Assembly (NCBI GenBank): GCA_050952465.1 | Contig: JBMNKZ010000011.1 | Span: 123,519 to 187,518, forward strand | DNA: 64,000 nucleotides | Source: DUPU01 sp050952465 | GTDB taxonomy: Bacteria > Bacillota > Dehalobacteriia > Dehalobacteriales > Dehalobacteriaceae | Direction: 5' to 3' | Part shown: piece after piece, positions 33,812 through 42,153 of the stretch | How positions within the stretch are numbered: the stretch's first letter is position 1 | How the letters are laid out: the number at the start of each line of letters is the position of its first letter | Translations under genes and position numbers: made by a program | The notes under the pieces: model-generated | Database searches by the model: none | Seen by the model: the letters and a program-made list of their open reading frames with translations, nothing else | Told to the model about the DNA's origin: nothing

Positions 33812-36800
33812 TCAGCTAAAAAACCAGGGTTTAAAATCTCTCTACCCAGAAAAACTTAAAATTGTTGTTGGTAGGGCCAGCTGTGGACGGGCCTCCGGGG
33901 CTGAACAGGTCTATCACCATTTTCAGGATGCAGTGGAAAAAGGTGAATTGGATGCAGTAGTAGGAAGTTCCGGATGTTTGGGATACTGTCAGAAAGAGCC
34001 TTTGGTGAGTGTGCAACTTCCCGGCGGATCCCGTTATATATATGCCGGTGTTGATGTGGAACTGGCCCAGGAGATTTGTGTCGGATTAAGAACTGGGCAT
34101 TTTTCCGTACGCGGGATGTTAGGACGGGAAGTGGAGGATCGGTGTGTGGTTACAGGGGAATCAGTATTGTTTTCCTGGCAGAGGGAAAATGAAATCGGCC
34201 AAAAAGATGTTCCGCTGTTAACCGAGATACCTTTTTATTCCCGTCAAGTAAAAATTGCTACTCGGAATTGCGGCTATGTGGATCCAGAGAGCATTTGGGA
34301 ATATGCAGCCAGGGGAGAATATCAGGCACTGGCCAAAGCATTGAAGATGTCTTCCCGGGAAGTGATTAGGGAGGTTAGATCCTCCGGCCTTCGGGGCAGA
34401 GGAGGTGGGGGTTTTCCCACTGGTGTCAAATGGGAGGCTTGCTATAATAGCCCGGGTGCCAATAAATATGTAATCTGCAATGCAGATGAGGGGGATCCTG
34501 GTGCCTATATGGACCGAAGTATTCTGGAGGGCGACCCCCATACTATCCTTGAAGGGATGATTATTGGCGCCTATGCCATGGGTGCCAATACCGGGATTAT
34601 CTATTGTCGGGCGGAGTATCCTTTGGCGGTAACCACTTTAGAGGGAGCAATCCGCCAGGCGGAAGAATGGGGCTTCCTAGGAGAAAATATCCTAGGCTCC
34701 GGTTTTAACTGCCATCTCAAAATTGTCAAAGGGCAGGGAGCTTTTGTCTGTGGAGAAGAAACGGCACTAATTGCTTCTATTGAAGGGAAAATGGGCGAAC
34801 CTCGCCCGCGACCTCCTTTTCCGGCCCAGTCAGGTCTTTGGGGAAAGCCTACCAATATTAATAACGTGGAAACTTGGGCCAATATACCACCGATCATCTC
34901 CCGGGGCGCCCAGTGGTTTTCCGGCTTTGGCACAAAAAACAGTACCGGCACCAAAGTTTTTGCCCTGGTAGGAAATATTCAGAATAACGGCTTGGTGGAG
35001 GTACCTATGGGAACCACCATTTCTGATATTATTTACGAAATAGGTGGCGGTTGTGGAGAATTTTCCCTTAAGGCAGTACAAACAGGAGGGCCTTCCGGAG
35101 GATGCATTCCTAGAAGCATGGTGCACCTGCAGGTGGATTATGAGGCACTTAAGCAGGTAGGAGCAATTATGGGCTCCGGCGGGTTGGTAGTCATGGACGA
35201 ACGAACCTGCATGGTGGACGTAGCCCGTTATTTCTTAGACTTTACCCAGGGTGAATCCTGTGGTAAGTGTCTGCCTTGCCGGGAAGGAACCAGGCAAATG
35301 CTTGCTTTGTTAAACAAAATTACTTCTGGTCAAGGGGAACTGGCTGATCTAGATCTCTTGGAAGAATTGTCTCTTTCGGTTAAGGATGCCTCTTTATGCG
35401 GTTTGGGACAAACCGCTCCTAATCCGGTTTTAAGCACTATGAAGTATTTTCGAGGGGAATATGAAGAACATATTGTAGACCGACGTTGCTCAGCCTCCGT
35501 CTGCGAAAAGCTGGTCATTGCTTCCTGCCAGAATGAGTGTCCGGCCGGAATTGACGTGCCGATTTATGTTGACCTAGTCAAACACCGCAAATTTCGGGAA
35601 GCTTTTGATGTTATTTACCGAGACAATCCATTCCCGGCCACCTGCGGGCGGGTTTGTCCCCATCCCTGCGAACTGCGGTGCCGGAGAGGGCTTCTTGATG
35701 ATGCCGTTGGCATTCGCGAGCTGAAGCGGTTTGCCTGTGATTATGTTTATGAAAAGGAAGAATTAAAGGTTTCCCCTCCTAGGCGAAGAAAAAGCCAGCA
35801 TATAGGTATTATCGGATCCGGACCCGCCGGACTAACTGTCGGTTTTTATCTTGCCAAGCTGGGTTATGCCGCGACCATCTATGAAGCACAGCCTGTGGCC
35901 GGGGGTATGATGGCGGTGGGTATACCTGATTACCGATTACCCAAGGGCATATTAAATCGGGAAATTGCCCTGGTAGAAGCCATGGGGGTAGAAATCCAGA
36001 CCAACATAAAAATTGGCAAGCATATTTCTATAGGGGAACTAAGACAGAAACACGATGCCCTTTTTGTTGGGGTAGGGGCCCAAAAGGAACTTCCCTTGGA
36101 TATTCCTGGAGAAAAGCTGAAAGGTGTACTGTCAGGGTTGGAATTCCTTCATGTGATAAACTTAAGCAATAAAAAGGTCAGTCTTAGGGGCAAGACTGTG
36201 GTGGTAATTGGCGGTGGTCACACGGCCATTGATGCTGCTCGTTCAGCTTTGCGTCTTGGGGCAAAAGCCCACATTGTGTACCGAAGGGAAATGAAAGATA
36301 TGCCTGCGTTCAAAGACAAGGAGGAGATTTTCCAAGCGCAAAACGAAGGTGTGGAATTTACATTTCTTGCAGTACCGGTAAAATTTTTAGGCAAAGGGGA
36401 TTGGCTTACCGGTGTGGTTTGTCAGCGGATGTGCTTAGGAAAATTTGACCAAAGCGGCCGCCGCCGCCCGGTACCTGTGGAGGGAGAAGAATTTATTATT
36501 TCCGCAGACTTTGTGATTCCCTCTGTGGGTCAGGAGCCGGAATACGACGGGTTTGACCGTGAGATTGGATTGAAAATAAGTAAATGGAATACATTGGTTG
36601 TTGATTCTCGAACATTGGGCACCAATATTCCTGGTGTTTTTGCCGGAGGTGATTGTGTCACCGGACCGGCAACGGTGGTGGAAGCCATTGGAGCAGGAAA
36701 GAGAGCTGCTGCTTCCATCGACCGATATCTTGGCGGTAGCGGCAAGCTACATGATGAAGAAACCATACTCCGGGAGGTATTTGGTCCAGTGGCTGAGCCA

Positions 36801-36983
36801 GGACAGAAGATGAAGGCCGGTCTAATTTCTTTAGGTCAGCGGGCGCGTAACTTTAACGAGGTAGAGTGTGTTTATACGGAGTACCAAGCGATAACTGAGG
36901 CAGCACGCTGCATGCGCTGCGATTGTAAGGAATCTGAGGATGAAGATGCGCAGGGGGTTAAGTGCCCTGGCTGCAGCTCTTAA
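33786..36983 (+). CDS. NuoF-like FMN subunit fused to GltD/NfnB-like FAD-NAD(P) oxidoreductase
   Basis: About 1065 residues in one frame. Residues 1-110: thioredoxin-fold [2Fe-2S] domain (ASCGRASG, GCLGYC). About 140-560: NuoF with the NADH/FMN-binding GLRGRGGGGFPTGVKWE, GDPGAYMDRS, CGEETALIASIEG and the [4Fe-4S] motif ESCGKCLPCREGT. About 575-680: a two-cluster Fe-S domain (CQNECPAGID, CGRVCPHPCELRC). About 680-1000: FAD site GIIGSGPAGLTVGFYLAKLG and NAD(P) site VVVIGGGHTAIDAARSAL, ending VFAGGDCVTGPATVV. The tail has a CMRCDC pair. Two flavins plus many clusters in one chain could allow electron bifurcation; this is inference. ATG 33786 has GGGGAGG upstream. Confidence 0.93.
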   Translation: MITPMERINQLKNQGLKSLYPEKLKIVVGRASCGRASGAEQVYHHFQDAVEKGELDAVVGSSGCLGYCQKEPLVSVQLPGGSRYIYAGVDVELAQEICVGLRTGHFSVRGMLGREVEDRCVVTGESVLFSWQRENEIGQKDVPLLTEIPFYSRQVKIATRNCGYVDPESIWEYAARGEYQALAKALKMSSREVIREVRSSGLRGRGGGGFPTGVKWEACYNSPGANKYVICNADEGDPGAYMDRSILEGDPHTILEGMIIGAYAMGANTGIIYCRAEYPLAVTTLEGAIRQAEEWGFLGENILGSGFNCHLKIVKGQGAFVCGEETALIASIEGKMGEPRPRPPFPAQSGLWGKPTNINNVETWANIPPIISRGAQWFSGFGTKNSTGTKVFALVGNIQNNGLVEVPMGTTISDIIYEIGGGCGEFSLKAVQTGGPSGGCIPRSMVHLQVDYEALKQVGAIMGSGGLVVMDERTCMVDVARYFLDFTQGESCGKCLPCREGTRQMLALLNKITSGQGELADLDLLEELSLSVKDASLCGLGQTAPNPVLSTMKYFRGEYEEHIVDRRCSASVCEKLVIASCQNECPAGIDVPIYVDLVKHRKFREAFDVIYRDNPFPATCGRVCPHPCELRCRRGLLDDAVGIRELKRFACDYVYEKEELKVSPPRRRKSQHIGIIGSGPAGLTVGFYLAKLGYAATIYEAQPVAGGMMAVGIPDYRLPKGILNREIALVEAMGVEIQTNIKIGKHISIGELRQKHDALFVGVGAQKELPLDIPGEKLKGVLSGLEFLHVINLSNKKVSLRGKTVVVIGGGHTAIDAARSALRLGAKAHIVYRREMKDMPAFKDKEEIFQAQNEGVEFTFLAVPVKFLGKGDWLTGVVCQRMCLGKFDQSGRRRPVPVEGEEFIISADFVIPSVGQEPEYDGFDREIGLKISKWNTLVVDSRTLGTNIPGVFAGGDCVTGPATVVEAIGAGKRAAASIDRYLGGSGKLHDEETILREVFGPVAEPGQKMKAGLISLGQRARNFNEVECVYTEYQAITEAARCMRCDCKESEDEDAQGVKCPGCSS

Positions 36984-36997
36984 GGGGGGTGACATGG

Positions 36998-37756
36998 GTG
37001 GAAATTGTGATAAATGGAATAAATTATGAAGTAGAGGAAGAAAAATCGGTACTGGAAGTAGCGAGAAGGGAAGGGATTGACATTCCTACTCTCTGCTACC
37101 ATCCGGCTCTGGAATCCTACGGTGCCTGCCGCCTCTGTTTAGTGGAAGTAAAGGGAGGCGGTCGGTTGGGTTTGGCGGCCTCCTGTGTCTTGCCCGTAAG
37201 TGATGGGCTGGTAGTGGAAACAGATTCAGACCGGGTACTTCAGGCTAGAAGGACGATTCTAAAGCTGTTACTTTCAGCTTGTCCGGAAGTTCCAGCAGTT
37301 AAGGAACTTGCCGCCAGACTGGGTGTCGCGGAAACCCCTTATCTTTCAAAAGAAAACAGTAATGGTTGTACCCTATGCGGTCAATGTGTTCGAGTTTGTG
37401 AAAAGATAGGTATGCGGGCAATTGGTTTTGCCTTCCGAGGGCCTCTTCGGAAGGTAACCGGACCATGGGACAAAACACCGGAGGTATGTCTAGCCTGCCG
37501 GGCCTGTGAAAATGTCTGCCCGATAGGTCTGGTTAAGTTTACGGAGGACAAAGATACTATCTCGGGAGAACCCTGGCATGCCAATGTTCCTCTGGCTAAA
37601 TGCAGCCGATGCGGTAAACCTTTTGCCTCTCAAACACTTCTTGAATATTTGCATAATACCGTTGACCTGGATGTAGACATTTGCTCTGACTGCCGCAAAA
37701 AGGAATTGGGGCAAACTTGGCTCCGCACCGCACTTCCTGATGTGCACAATATTTGA
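36998..37756 (+). CDS. NuoG/HydA N-terminus-like iron-sulfur protein with zinc-ribbon tail
   Basis: About 252 residues from GTG 36998 (GGGGGGTG upstream). A [2Fe-2S] domain (about 1-80: CYHPALESYGACRLC and a following Cys) is followed by a short helical part and two [4Fe-4S] sites (CTLCGQCVRVCEK; CLACRACENVCP), as in the N-termini of NuoG, HydA and formate dehydrogenase accessory proteins, but without any catalytic domain. The last 60 residues hold two CxxC pairs (CSRCGKPF; CSDCRKK) that could form a zinc ribbon. Last gene of AOR operon 1; probably the ferredoxin-facing or connecting subunit. Confidence 0.88.
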   Translation: MEIVINGINYEVEEEKSVLEVARREGIDIPTLCYHPALESYGACRLCLVEVKGGGRLGLAASCVLPVSDGLVVETDSDRVLQARRTILKLLLSACPEVPAVKELAARLGVAETPYLSKENSNGCTLCGQCVRVCEKIGMRAIGFAFRGPLRKVTGPWDKTPEVCLACRACENVCPIGLVKFTEDKDTISGEPWHANVPLAKCSRCGKPFASQTLLEYLHNTVDLDVDICSDCRKKELGQTWLRTALPDVHNI

Positions 37757-37817
37757 TTGTTATCGATTGTAGGGACACCATACATGGCGACCGAAGGTTG
37801 CCACATCATATAATTCC

Positions 37818-37854
37818 GGGGCTGTCACACTAAACTAATTAATGTGACAGCCCC
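37818..37854 (+). terminator. hairpin after AOR operon 1
   Basis: Perfect 11-bp GC-rich stem (37818-37828 with 37844-37854), 15-base loop, but no T tract after it. It may terminate the operon or stabilise its 3' end. Its loop and right arm (TTAATG..ACAGCCC) resemble the ends of the IS1182-type element at 40177-42126. Confidence 0.5.
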
Positions 37855-37887
37855 ACTTGTGTCAGGACGTATCAGGGTTTTTCCCTG

Positions 37888-37914
37888 TTGACTTAGGGAA
37901 ACTGCGGGTATAAA
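37888..37914 (+). promoter_or_regulatory. possible sigma-A promoter for tetR-ABC operon
   Basis: TTGACT at 37888-37893 and TATAAA at 37909-37914, 15 bases apart, which is short. An imperfect inverted repeat (AATGAA...TTCATT, about 37913-37930) overlaps the start region and could be the TetR operator. Confidence 0.4.
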
Positions 37915-38033
37915 ATGAACTTGAATTCATTATTTTGATTAGACTACGAGCAACTTACTGTAGATATTATTATTAACACAGTGAAAGTGCTAACAGCTAA
38001 CTATTACTAATCTATGGAGCAGGAGTATAATTA

Positions 38034-38645
38034 ATGGCTTACAGGCAAACAGAACGGGTTAAAGAAAAAATGGCAAAGAAGAGGGCAGAGATTATTAAAG
38101 CTGCCCGAGAGGTTTTTGCGGAAAACACTTATCAAGAGACTTCCATTAAAGCTTTGGCCAAAAAGGCGAAGATTGCCACCGGCACTTTTTATCTTTATTT
38201 TTCCAATAAAGAAGCCTTGATCAATATGATTGTTGATGAAATGTTTCAAGAACTTTTGAATTGTATCAAAAAAGAACGGGCACGGTTTACCGATGGTTTT
38301 GATAAGCTTCAGGCATCTATGGAAGCTTGTTTGAAACTGTTTGTCAAAGAAAAGGCGATGGCAAAAATTCTCTTAGTGCAGGTGCCGGGGGTAAATAATG
38401 CCTTTAATGCCAAGCTGATTGAACTGGAAAATGAATTAATAAAACTTACAAAAAGTGATTTAGATGAATTAAAAGCCGAGGGGAGATTGCCGGAGGAAGA
38501 TACTTTGGTCAGTGCCATGGCTTTTGTGGGTAGTTTCCGCCAGGTTATTACCCATTGGCTGCGGGAAGGAAAACCGGAGAATCTAGAGGAGGCTTTTGTT
38601 ACTTTGATGGAATTCAATATGAGGGGACTGGGACATATACAATGA
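38034..38645 (+). CDS. TetR-family transcriptional regulator
   Basis: 203 residues with an N-terminal TetR helix-turn-helix (AREVFAENTYQETSIKALA, IATGTFYLYFSNKEALI) and a helical ligand domain. Its stop overlaps the ATP-binding protein gene by four bases (ATGA), so regulator and transporter are co-transcribed and it probably represses its own operon. The ligand is unknown. Confidence 0.92.
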   Translation: MAYRQTERVKEKMAKKRAEIIKAAREVFAENTYQETSIKALAKKAKIATGTFYLYFSNKEALINMIVDEMFQELLNCIKKERARFTDGFDKLQASMEACLKLFVKEKAMAKILLVQVPGVNNAFNAKLIELENELIKLTKSDLDELKAEGRLPEEDTLVSAMAFVGSFRQVITHWLREGKPENLEEAFVTLMEFNMRGLGHIQ

Positions 38646-39424
38646 TGGGAAACAGTTACCTGGCAATTAGCTCCTTAAAAGTAGATTATTCTCACCGGGG
38701 AGAAAAGGTACGGGCTTTGGACGCGGTAAATCTCACCCTGGATCAGGGGAAAATGGGCGTAATTATTGGGCCCTCGGGATGCGGAAAAAGTACGCTCATG
38801 TCTGTTTTGGCCGGGCTAAATTCAAAATACTCCGGACAGGTATTGATTGGCGGCAGAAAACCTTCCCGAGGAGGAGGGACGGCTTTAATTCTCCAGGATT
38901 TTGGACTCTTGCCTTGGAAAACGGTCTGGGAAAATATTATTTTAGGGCTGGAACTGAGGAAAAGGAGCTTAAGAGAAATGAAAGCATCTGCAGAAACAAT
39001 TTTAGAAAAAATGGATCTTTCTCCCTTAGCAAAAAGATACCCGGCTCAATTAAGCGGGGGGCAAAGGCAGCGGGTGGCGATTGCCCGGGCTTTGGTATTG
39101 GAACCTAAGCTGCTTTTGATGGACGAGCCTTTTTCTTCTTTAGATGCTCTTACCCGAGAAGAAATTCAAGATTTTCTCTTGAAAATTTGGGAGGAAACCA
39201 AGCTTACAACACTGCTTATTACCCATAACATTGAAGAAGCTGTTTTATTAGGACAAAGGATTTTTGTAATGTCTCCCAGTCCCGGACATATTGAAGCCCA
39301 AATACAAAATGATTTGGCAGGAGATCAAAGCTCACGGGGCCGGGCACAGTTTGTGGAAATGTGCAGTTTACTTCGTTCGTATCTTTATGTCGGGAGGAGG
39401 GAATTGTATGGGACAGGTACCTAA
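38642..39424 (+). CDS. ABC transporter ATP-binding protein (SsuB/TauB type)
   Basis: About 261 residues. Walker A GPSGCGKST, Q-loop LQDFGLLPW, signature LSGGQRQRVAIARAL, Walker B LLLMDEPFSSLD and H-loop ITHNIEEA. The NitT/TauT/SsuB family imports nitrate, taurine, sulfonates or thiamine precursors. ATG 38642 overlaps the tetR stop. It is followed by the permease with a 17-base overlap. The family needs a solute-binding protein; none is adjacent, but one lies at 50509. Confidence 0.93.
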   Translation: MMGNSYLAISSLKVDYSHRGEKVRALDAVNLTLDQGKMGVIIGPSGCGKSTLMSVLAGLNSKYSGQVLIGGRKPSRGGGTALILQDFGLLPWKTVWENIILGLELRKRSLREMKASAETILEKMDLSPLAKRYPAQLSGGQRQRVAIARALVLEPKLLLMDEPFSSLDALTREEIQDFLLKIWEETKLTTLLITHNIEEAVLLGQRIFVMSPSPGHIEAQIQNDLAGDQSSRGRAQFVEMCSLLRSYLYVGRRELYGTGT

Positions 39425-40169
39425 TAAGCAGCCGGGTACTTTAATTTATCCTGTGGTTACTATGGCCGGACTCTTAATCGGATGGTGGCTTTTGTCATTA
39501 GGTTTAAACAGTCCCGCTGTTCCTCATCCTTGGGATGCGGTAAAAAGCCTGGTGGAAGGCCTGCAGGGTGATTTATTAATCCATCTTGGGGTGAGCTTGT
39601 ATCGGGTGTTGGTAAGCTTAATTCTGGCTACGGTTTTAGCCGTGCCCTTGGGCATTTTTCTTGGCAAAAACATAGAAATTGATCGGAGAGCTGCTCCTCT
39701 TGTTTACCTCACTTATCCCATTCCTAAAGTTGTATTTATGCCTGTTTTCTTAATTCTTTTGGGCATGGGGGACACATCAAAAATTGTGCTCATCGCCTTG
39801 ATTACTTTTTATCAAATCTTGGTGACCACCCGTGATGCAGCAAAGAATCTGGAAAAAGGTTATATTTACTCCGTACAATCTTTAGGGGCAGGTTCTTTTG
39901 AACTTTACCGTCATGTATATTTTCCTGCTTGTTTACCTGCTATTTTAACTTCTTTAAGGTTAGGTTTAGGGACAGCGATGGCAGTGCTTTTTTTGGCGGA
40001 AACGTATGCCACTCAGCAAGGTATCGGATTTTTTATTATGGATAGTTTAAGCCGGATGAATTACGAGGAGATGTTTGCCGGGATTATTGCCATGGGCTTA
40101 ATGGGGTTTTTTCTTTATCTTCTTTTGGATCAAGGAGAGAAGATAATTTGTGCCTGGACTCGACTATAA
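39408..40169 (+). CDS. ABC transporter permease (SsuC/TauC type)
   Basis: About 254 residues with about six membrane helices and the permease coupling motif (SVQSLGAGSFELYRHVYFPACLPAI, the EAA loop). Motif LGLGTAMAVLFLAETY is typical of the NitT/TauT family. ATG 39408 has GGAGGAGGG 6 bases upstream. It ends 7 bases before the left end of the IS1182-type element, whose insertion may have cut off genes once downstream. Confidence 0.92.
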   Translation: MGQVPNKQPGTLIYPVVTMAGLLIGWWLLSLGLNSPAVPHPWDAVKSLVEGLQGDLLIHLGVSLYRVLVSLILATVLAVPLGIFLGKNIEIDRRAAPLVYLTYPIPKVVFMPVFLILLGMGDTSKIVLIALITFYQILVTTRDAAKNLEKGYIYSVQSLGAGSFELYRHVYFPACLPAILTSLRLGLGTAMAVLFLAETYATQQGIGFFIMDSLSRMNYEEMFAGIIAMGLMGFFLYLLLDQGEKIICAWTRL

Positions 40170-40176
40170 TTAAATT

Positions 40177-42126
40177 GGGCTATTGCATTAATTGATTCCA
40201 CTGCAAAAACAGGTTGTTTAACCCCTATGGGGGTTTTCAATAGTAAAAATTGTCTTGAGCAGATAGCTCAAAAAGTTCTTTTTCAACTGAAGATCGCTAA
40301 TTTAGACCTCCATTACTATGGTTTTGTGTTCGTTAACCTAAATTTGGGCATAATATCCCTGCTTTTGGCCTTTTCGGCTTCCTTAGCTTGCCCAGAGCCA
40401 TCCGGGAAAACTGCTTAATATTTCGGGCTATAATTTTGTAAGCAGTGACCAAGTAAGTTTTTAGCACGCCACGTGTGTAAAGGTTATTCAGATCTTCCCC
40501 TCTTTTTAGAGCGGAGTTGGTTGCTTCGATTCCAGCACGATAACTGGTGTTTTCACGTCTGACCGCAATATTGTGTATTTGATCTCTAACCCGGTCAGCC
40601 TGGATGGTTTTTAAACTAACCCGTAATATCCGGTCTTTCTTCTGGGTCTTTACTGGACATATATCAAAATTCGGGCATCCTTGGCAATCCTCGTGTTTGA
40701 AGTGGCAACTGCTAGTCTTGGAACCGGGATTGAAATCGCTTCTAAATGGGATCTTGCCCTGGGGACAACTGATTATTTTCATATCATCATCAAACTTAAA
40801 ACTGGTTGTGGAAAGTTTATCTGATGGAGCCTTACGTCCGGTCATATCTGTATAGTGTAGGTTAACCTCTAGCTCATCTGCCATTTCTATGACCTCTTGG
40901 CCGTAGTAACCTCCATCTAAGTAGATGTCCTTTACATCCGTCCTTTGTTTGATGATGGGTATGCGCTCCTTAGCCATCTCTACATCGCTGATGTTATTGG
41001 GTTGTACTGAAAAGTCGGTAATCACCTGAATCGGGTTTTCTTTGCTACTGGTTTCGCTCACGTTTAAAACGTAGCCGCTATGGTTCTTACCCGCTTTGTT
41101 ACGGAAGGTAGCGTCACTATCATAAGCTGATTGCAGGGAACCGCTTTCAATTTCACTACTGGGCTTGGCGAGCCATATTCCCTTAGATTCATCGAAGGCA
41201 GCCTGTTCGCCTAGAAAACGCTTAAGCAGAACCATTTCTCGTTTTGAAGCAAGGTTACGATCCTTATTTGCCAAGTTATCTACCTCTTGCATGAGGTTAA
41301 GGACTTTCTGGAACCTGCTTTCCAGTTCCTGATTTCTAGTTCTGTATAGTAAATCAGTTCTGAAGCTATCTCTTAACACTTGTTTGAGATTATCGGAAAG
41401 CATGTTAGAAGCAATGCCTCTTACCGCTTGAACCAATACATCCAGGGCTAACGAGAGTCTACCGGCTTTCTTGATATTGGGAGAAATCAAGGTAGAATCC
41501 ATACGCTGGTCATCGGTTTTTATCCCGGCTTGTTCGATAAAATTCTTGGTTAGGATTTCAAACTGTTGGAAAATCACTTCATCTTGCTCGGGATACTCTA
41601 ATATGTGCCTATAAACTCTTTCTCTGAATTCGTAAAGGGTACGTTCAGCCAGGTAAACCTCACCCAGGTTTCTTATACCTAGGGCATAATTGACCTGGAA
41701 GTTAAAGTAGAACTGCTCGATTAATTCTTGATCAGTATAACCAAACATGTTTTTGATAATCTCTAATGACATCAGTATATTAACTGGAACATTGGGTCTG
41801 CCGGTATCAAGACAATACATGGGGGCAAACAGATCTTCGTTGATTTTACAAAAAACATGTTCATAGAAAACTGGTGCCCAGGTTTTGTTTAGTAGTTTGG
41901 CTACACTTGGTCTCATGGACTGGTAATGGCTAAAAAGTTCATCTTGATAGTGACTATCGTTTTTACGGAACATACTGCAAAACCACCCTAAAGTTAGTTT
42001 ATCTTTTATTTGCTTTAAATATCTAACTATTACTTCGATATTCACAGTGGTTTATCCTGCTGTTTTACAATATTTTTGGGGTTTTTGCAGTGGAATCATT
42101 AATTTAATTAATTAATGCAACAGCCC
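40177..42126. mobile_element. IS1182-family insertion sequence, 1.95 kb
   Basis: Ends are related inverted repeats: GGGCTATTGCATTAATTG at 40177 and, on the other strand, GGGCTGTTGCATTAATTA ending at 42126; both continue into GATTCCACTGCAAAAAC, with about 12 extra A/T bases in the right arm. A single minus-strand transposase gene fills the element. No clear target duplication was found. It looks intact. Confidence 0.88.
40333..42045 (-). CDS. IS1182-family DDE transposase
   Basis: 570 residues. N-terminal DUF772-like part (DTGRPNVPVNILMSLEIIKNMFGYTD, split here for length: DTGRPNVPVNILMSL and IIKNMFGYTDQEL) and a DDE domain with MDSTLISPNIKK, DSDATFRNKAGKNHSGYV and DGGYYGQEVIEMADE, then a Cys-rich insert (CPQGKIPF, CHFKHEDCQGCPNFDICPV) and the final YRAGIEATNSALKRGEDL containing the catalytic Glu. 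Length and motifs match IS1182. Start is ATG at 42045. Confidence 0.94.
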   Translation of the reverse strand: MNIEVIVRYLKQIKDKLTLGWFCSMFRKNDSHYQDELFSHYQSMRPSVAKLLNKTWAPVFYEHVFCKINEDLFAPMYCLDTGRPNVPVNILMSLEIIKNMFGYTDQELIEQFYFNFQVNYALGIRNLGEVYLAERTLYEFRERVYRHILEYPEQDEVIFQQFEILTKNFIEQAGIKTDDQRMDSTLISPNIKKAGRLSLALDVLVQAVRGIASNMLSDNLKQVLRDSFRTDLLYRTRNQELESRFQKVLNLMQEVDNLANKDRNLASKREMVLLKRFLGEQAAFDESKGIWLAKPSSEIESGSLQSAYDSDATFRNKAGKNHSGYVLNVSETSSKENPIQVITDFSVQPNNISDVEMAKERIPIIKQRTDVKDIYLDGGYYGQEVIEMADELEVNLHYTDMTGRKAPSDKLSTTSFKFDDDMKIISCPQGKIPFRSDFNPGSKTSSCHFKHEDCQGCPNFDICPVKTQKKDRILRVSLKTIQADRVRDQIHNIAVRRENTSYRAGIEATNSALKRGEDLNNLYTRGVLKTYLVTAYKIIARNIKQFSRMALGKLRKPKRPKAGILCPNLG

Positions 42127-42153
42127 TTTGTTACGAAGTGACAGGGGAAGTTA

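Noticed and set aside
40227..40418. Plus-strand frame of 63 codons at the left end of the IS
   Set aside because: It overlaps the 3' end of the transposase gene and the inverted repeat, and shows no protein family or ribosome site.
40170..42130. Target-site duplication flanking the IS1182 element
   Set aside because: Bases flanking the two ends (AATT and TTTG) do not match.
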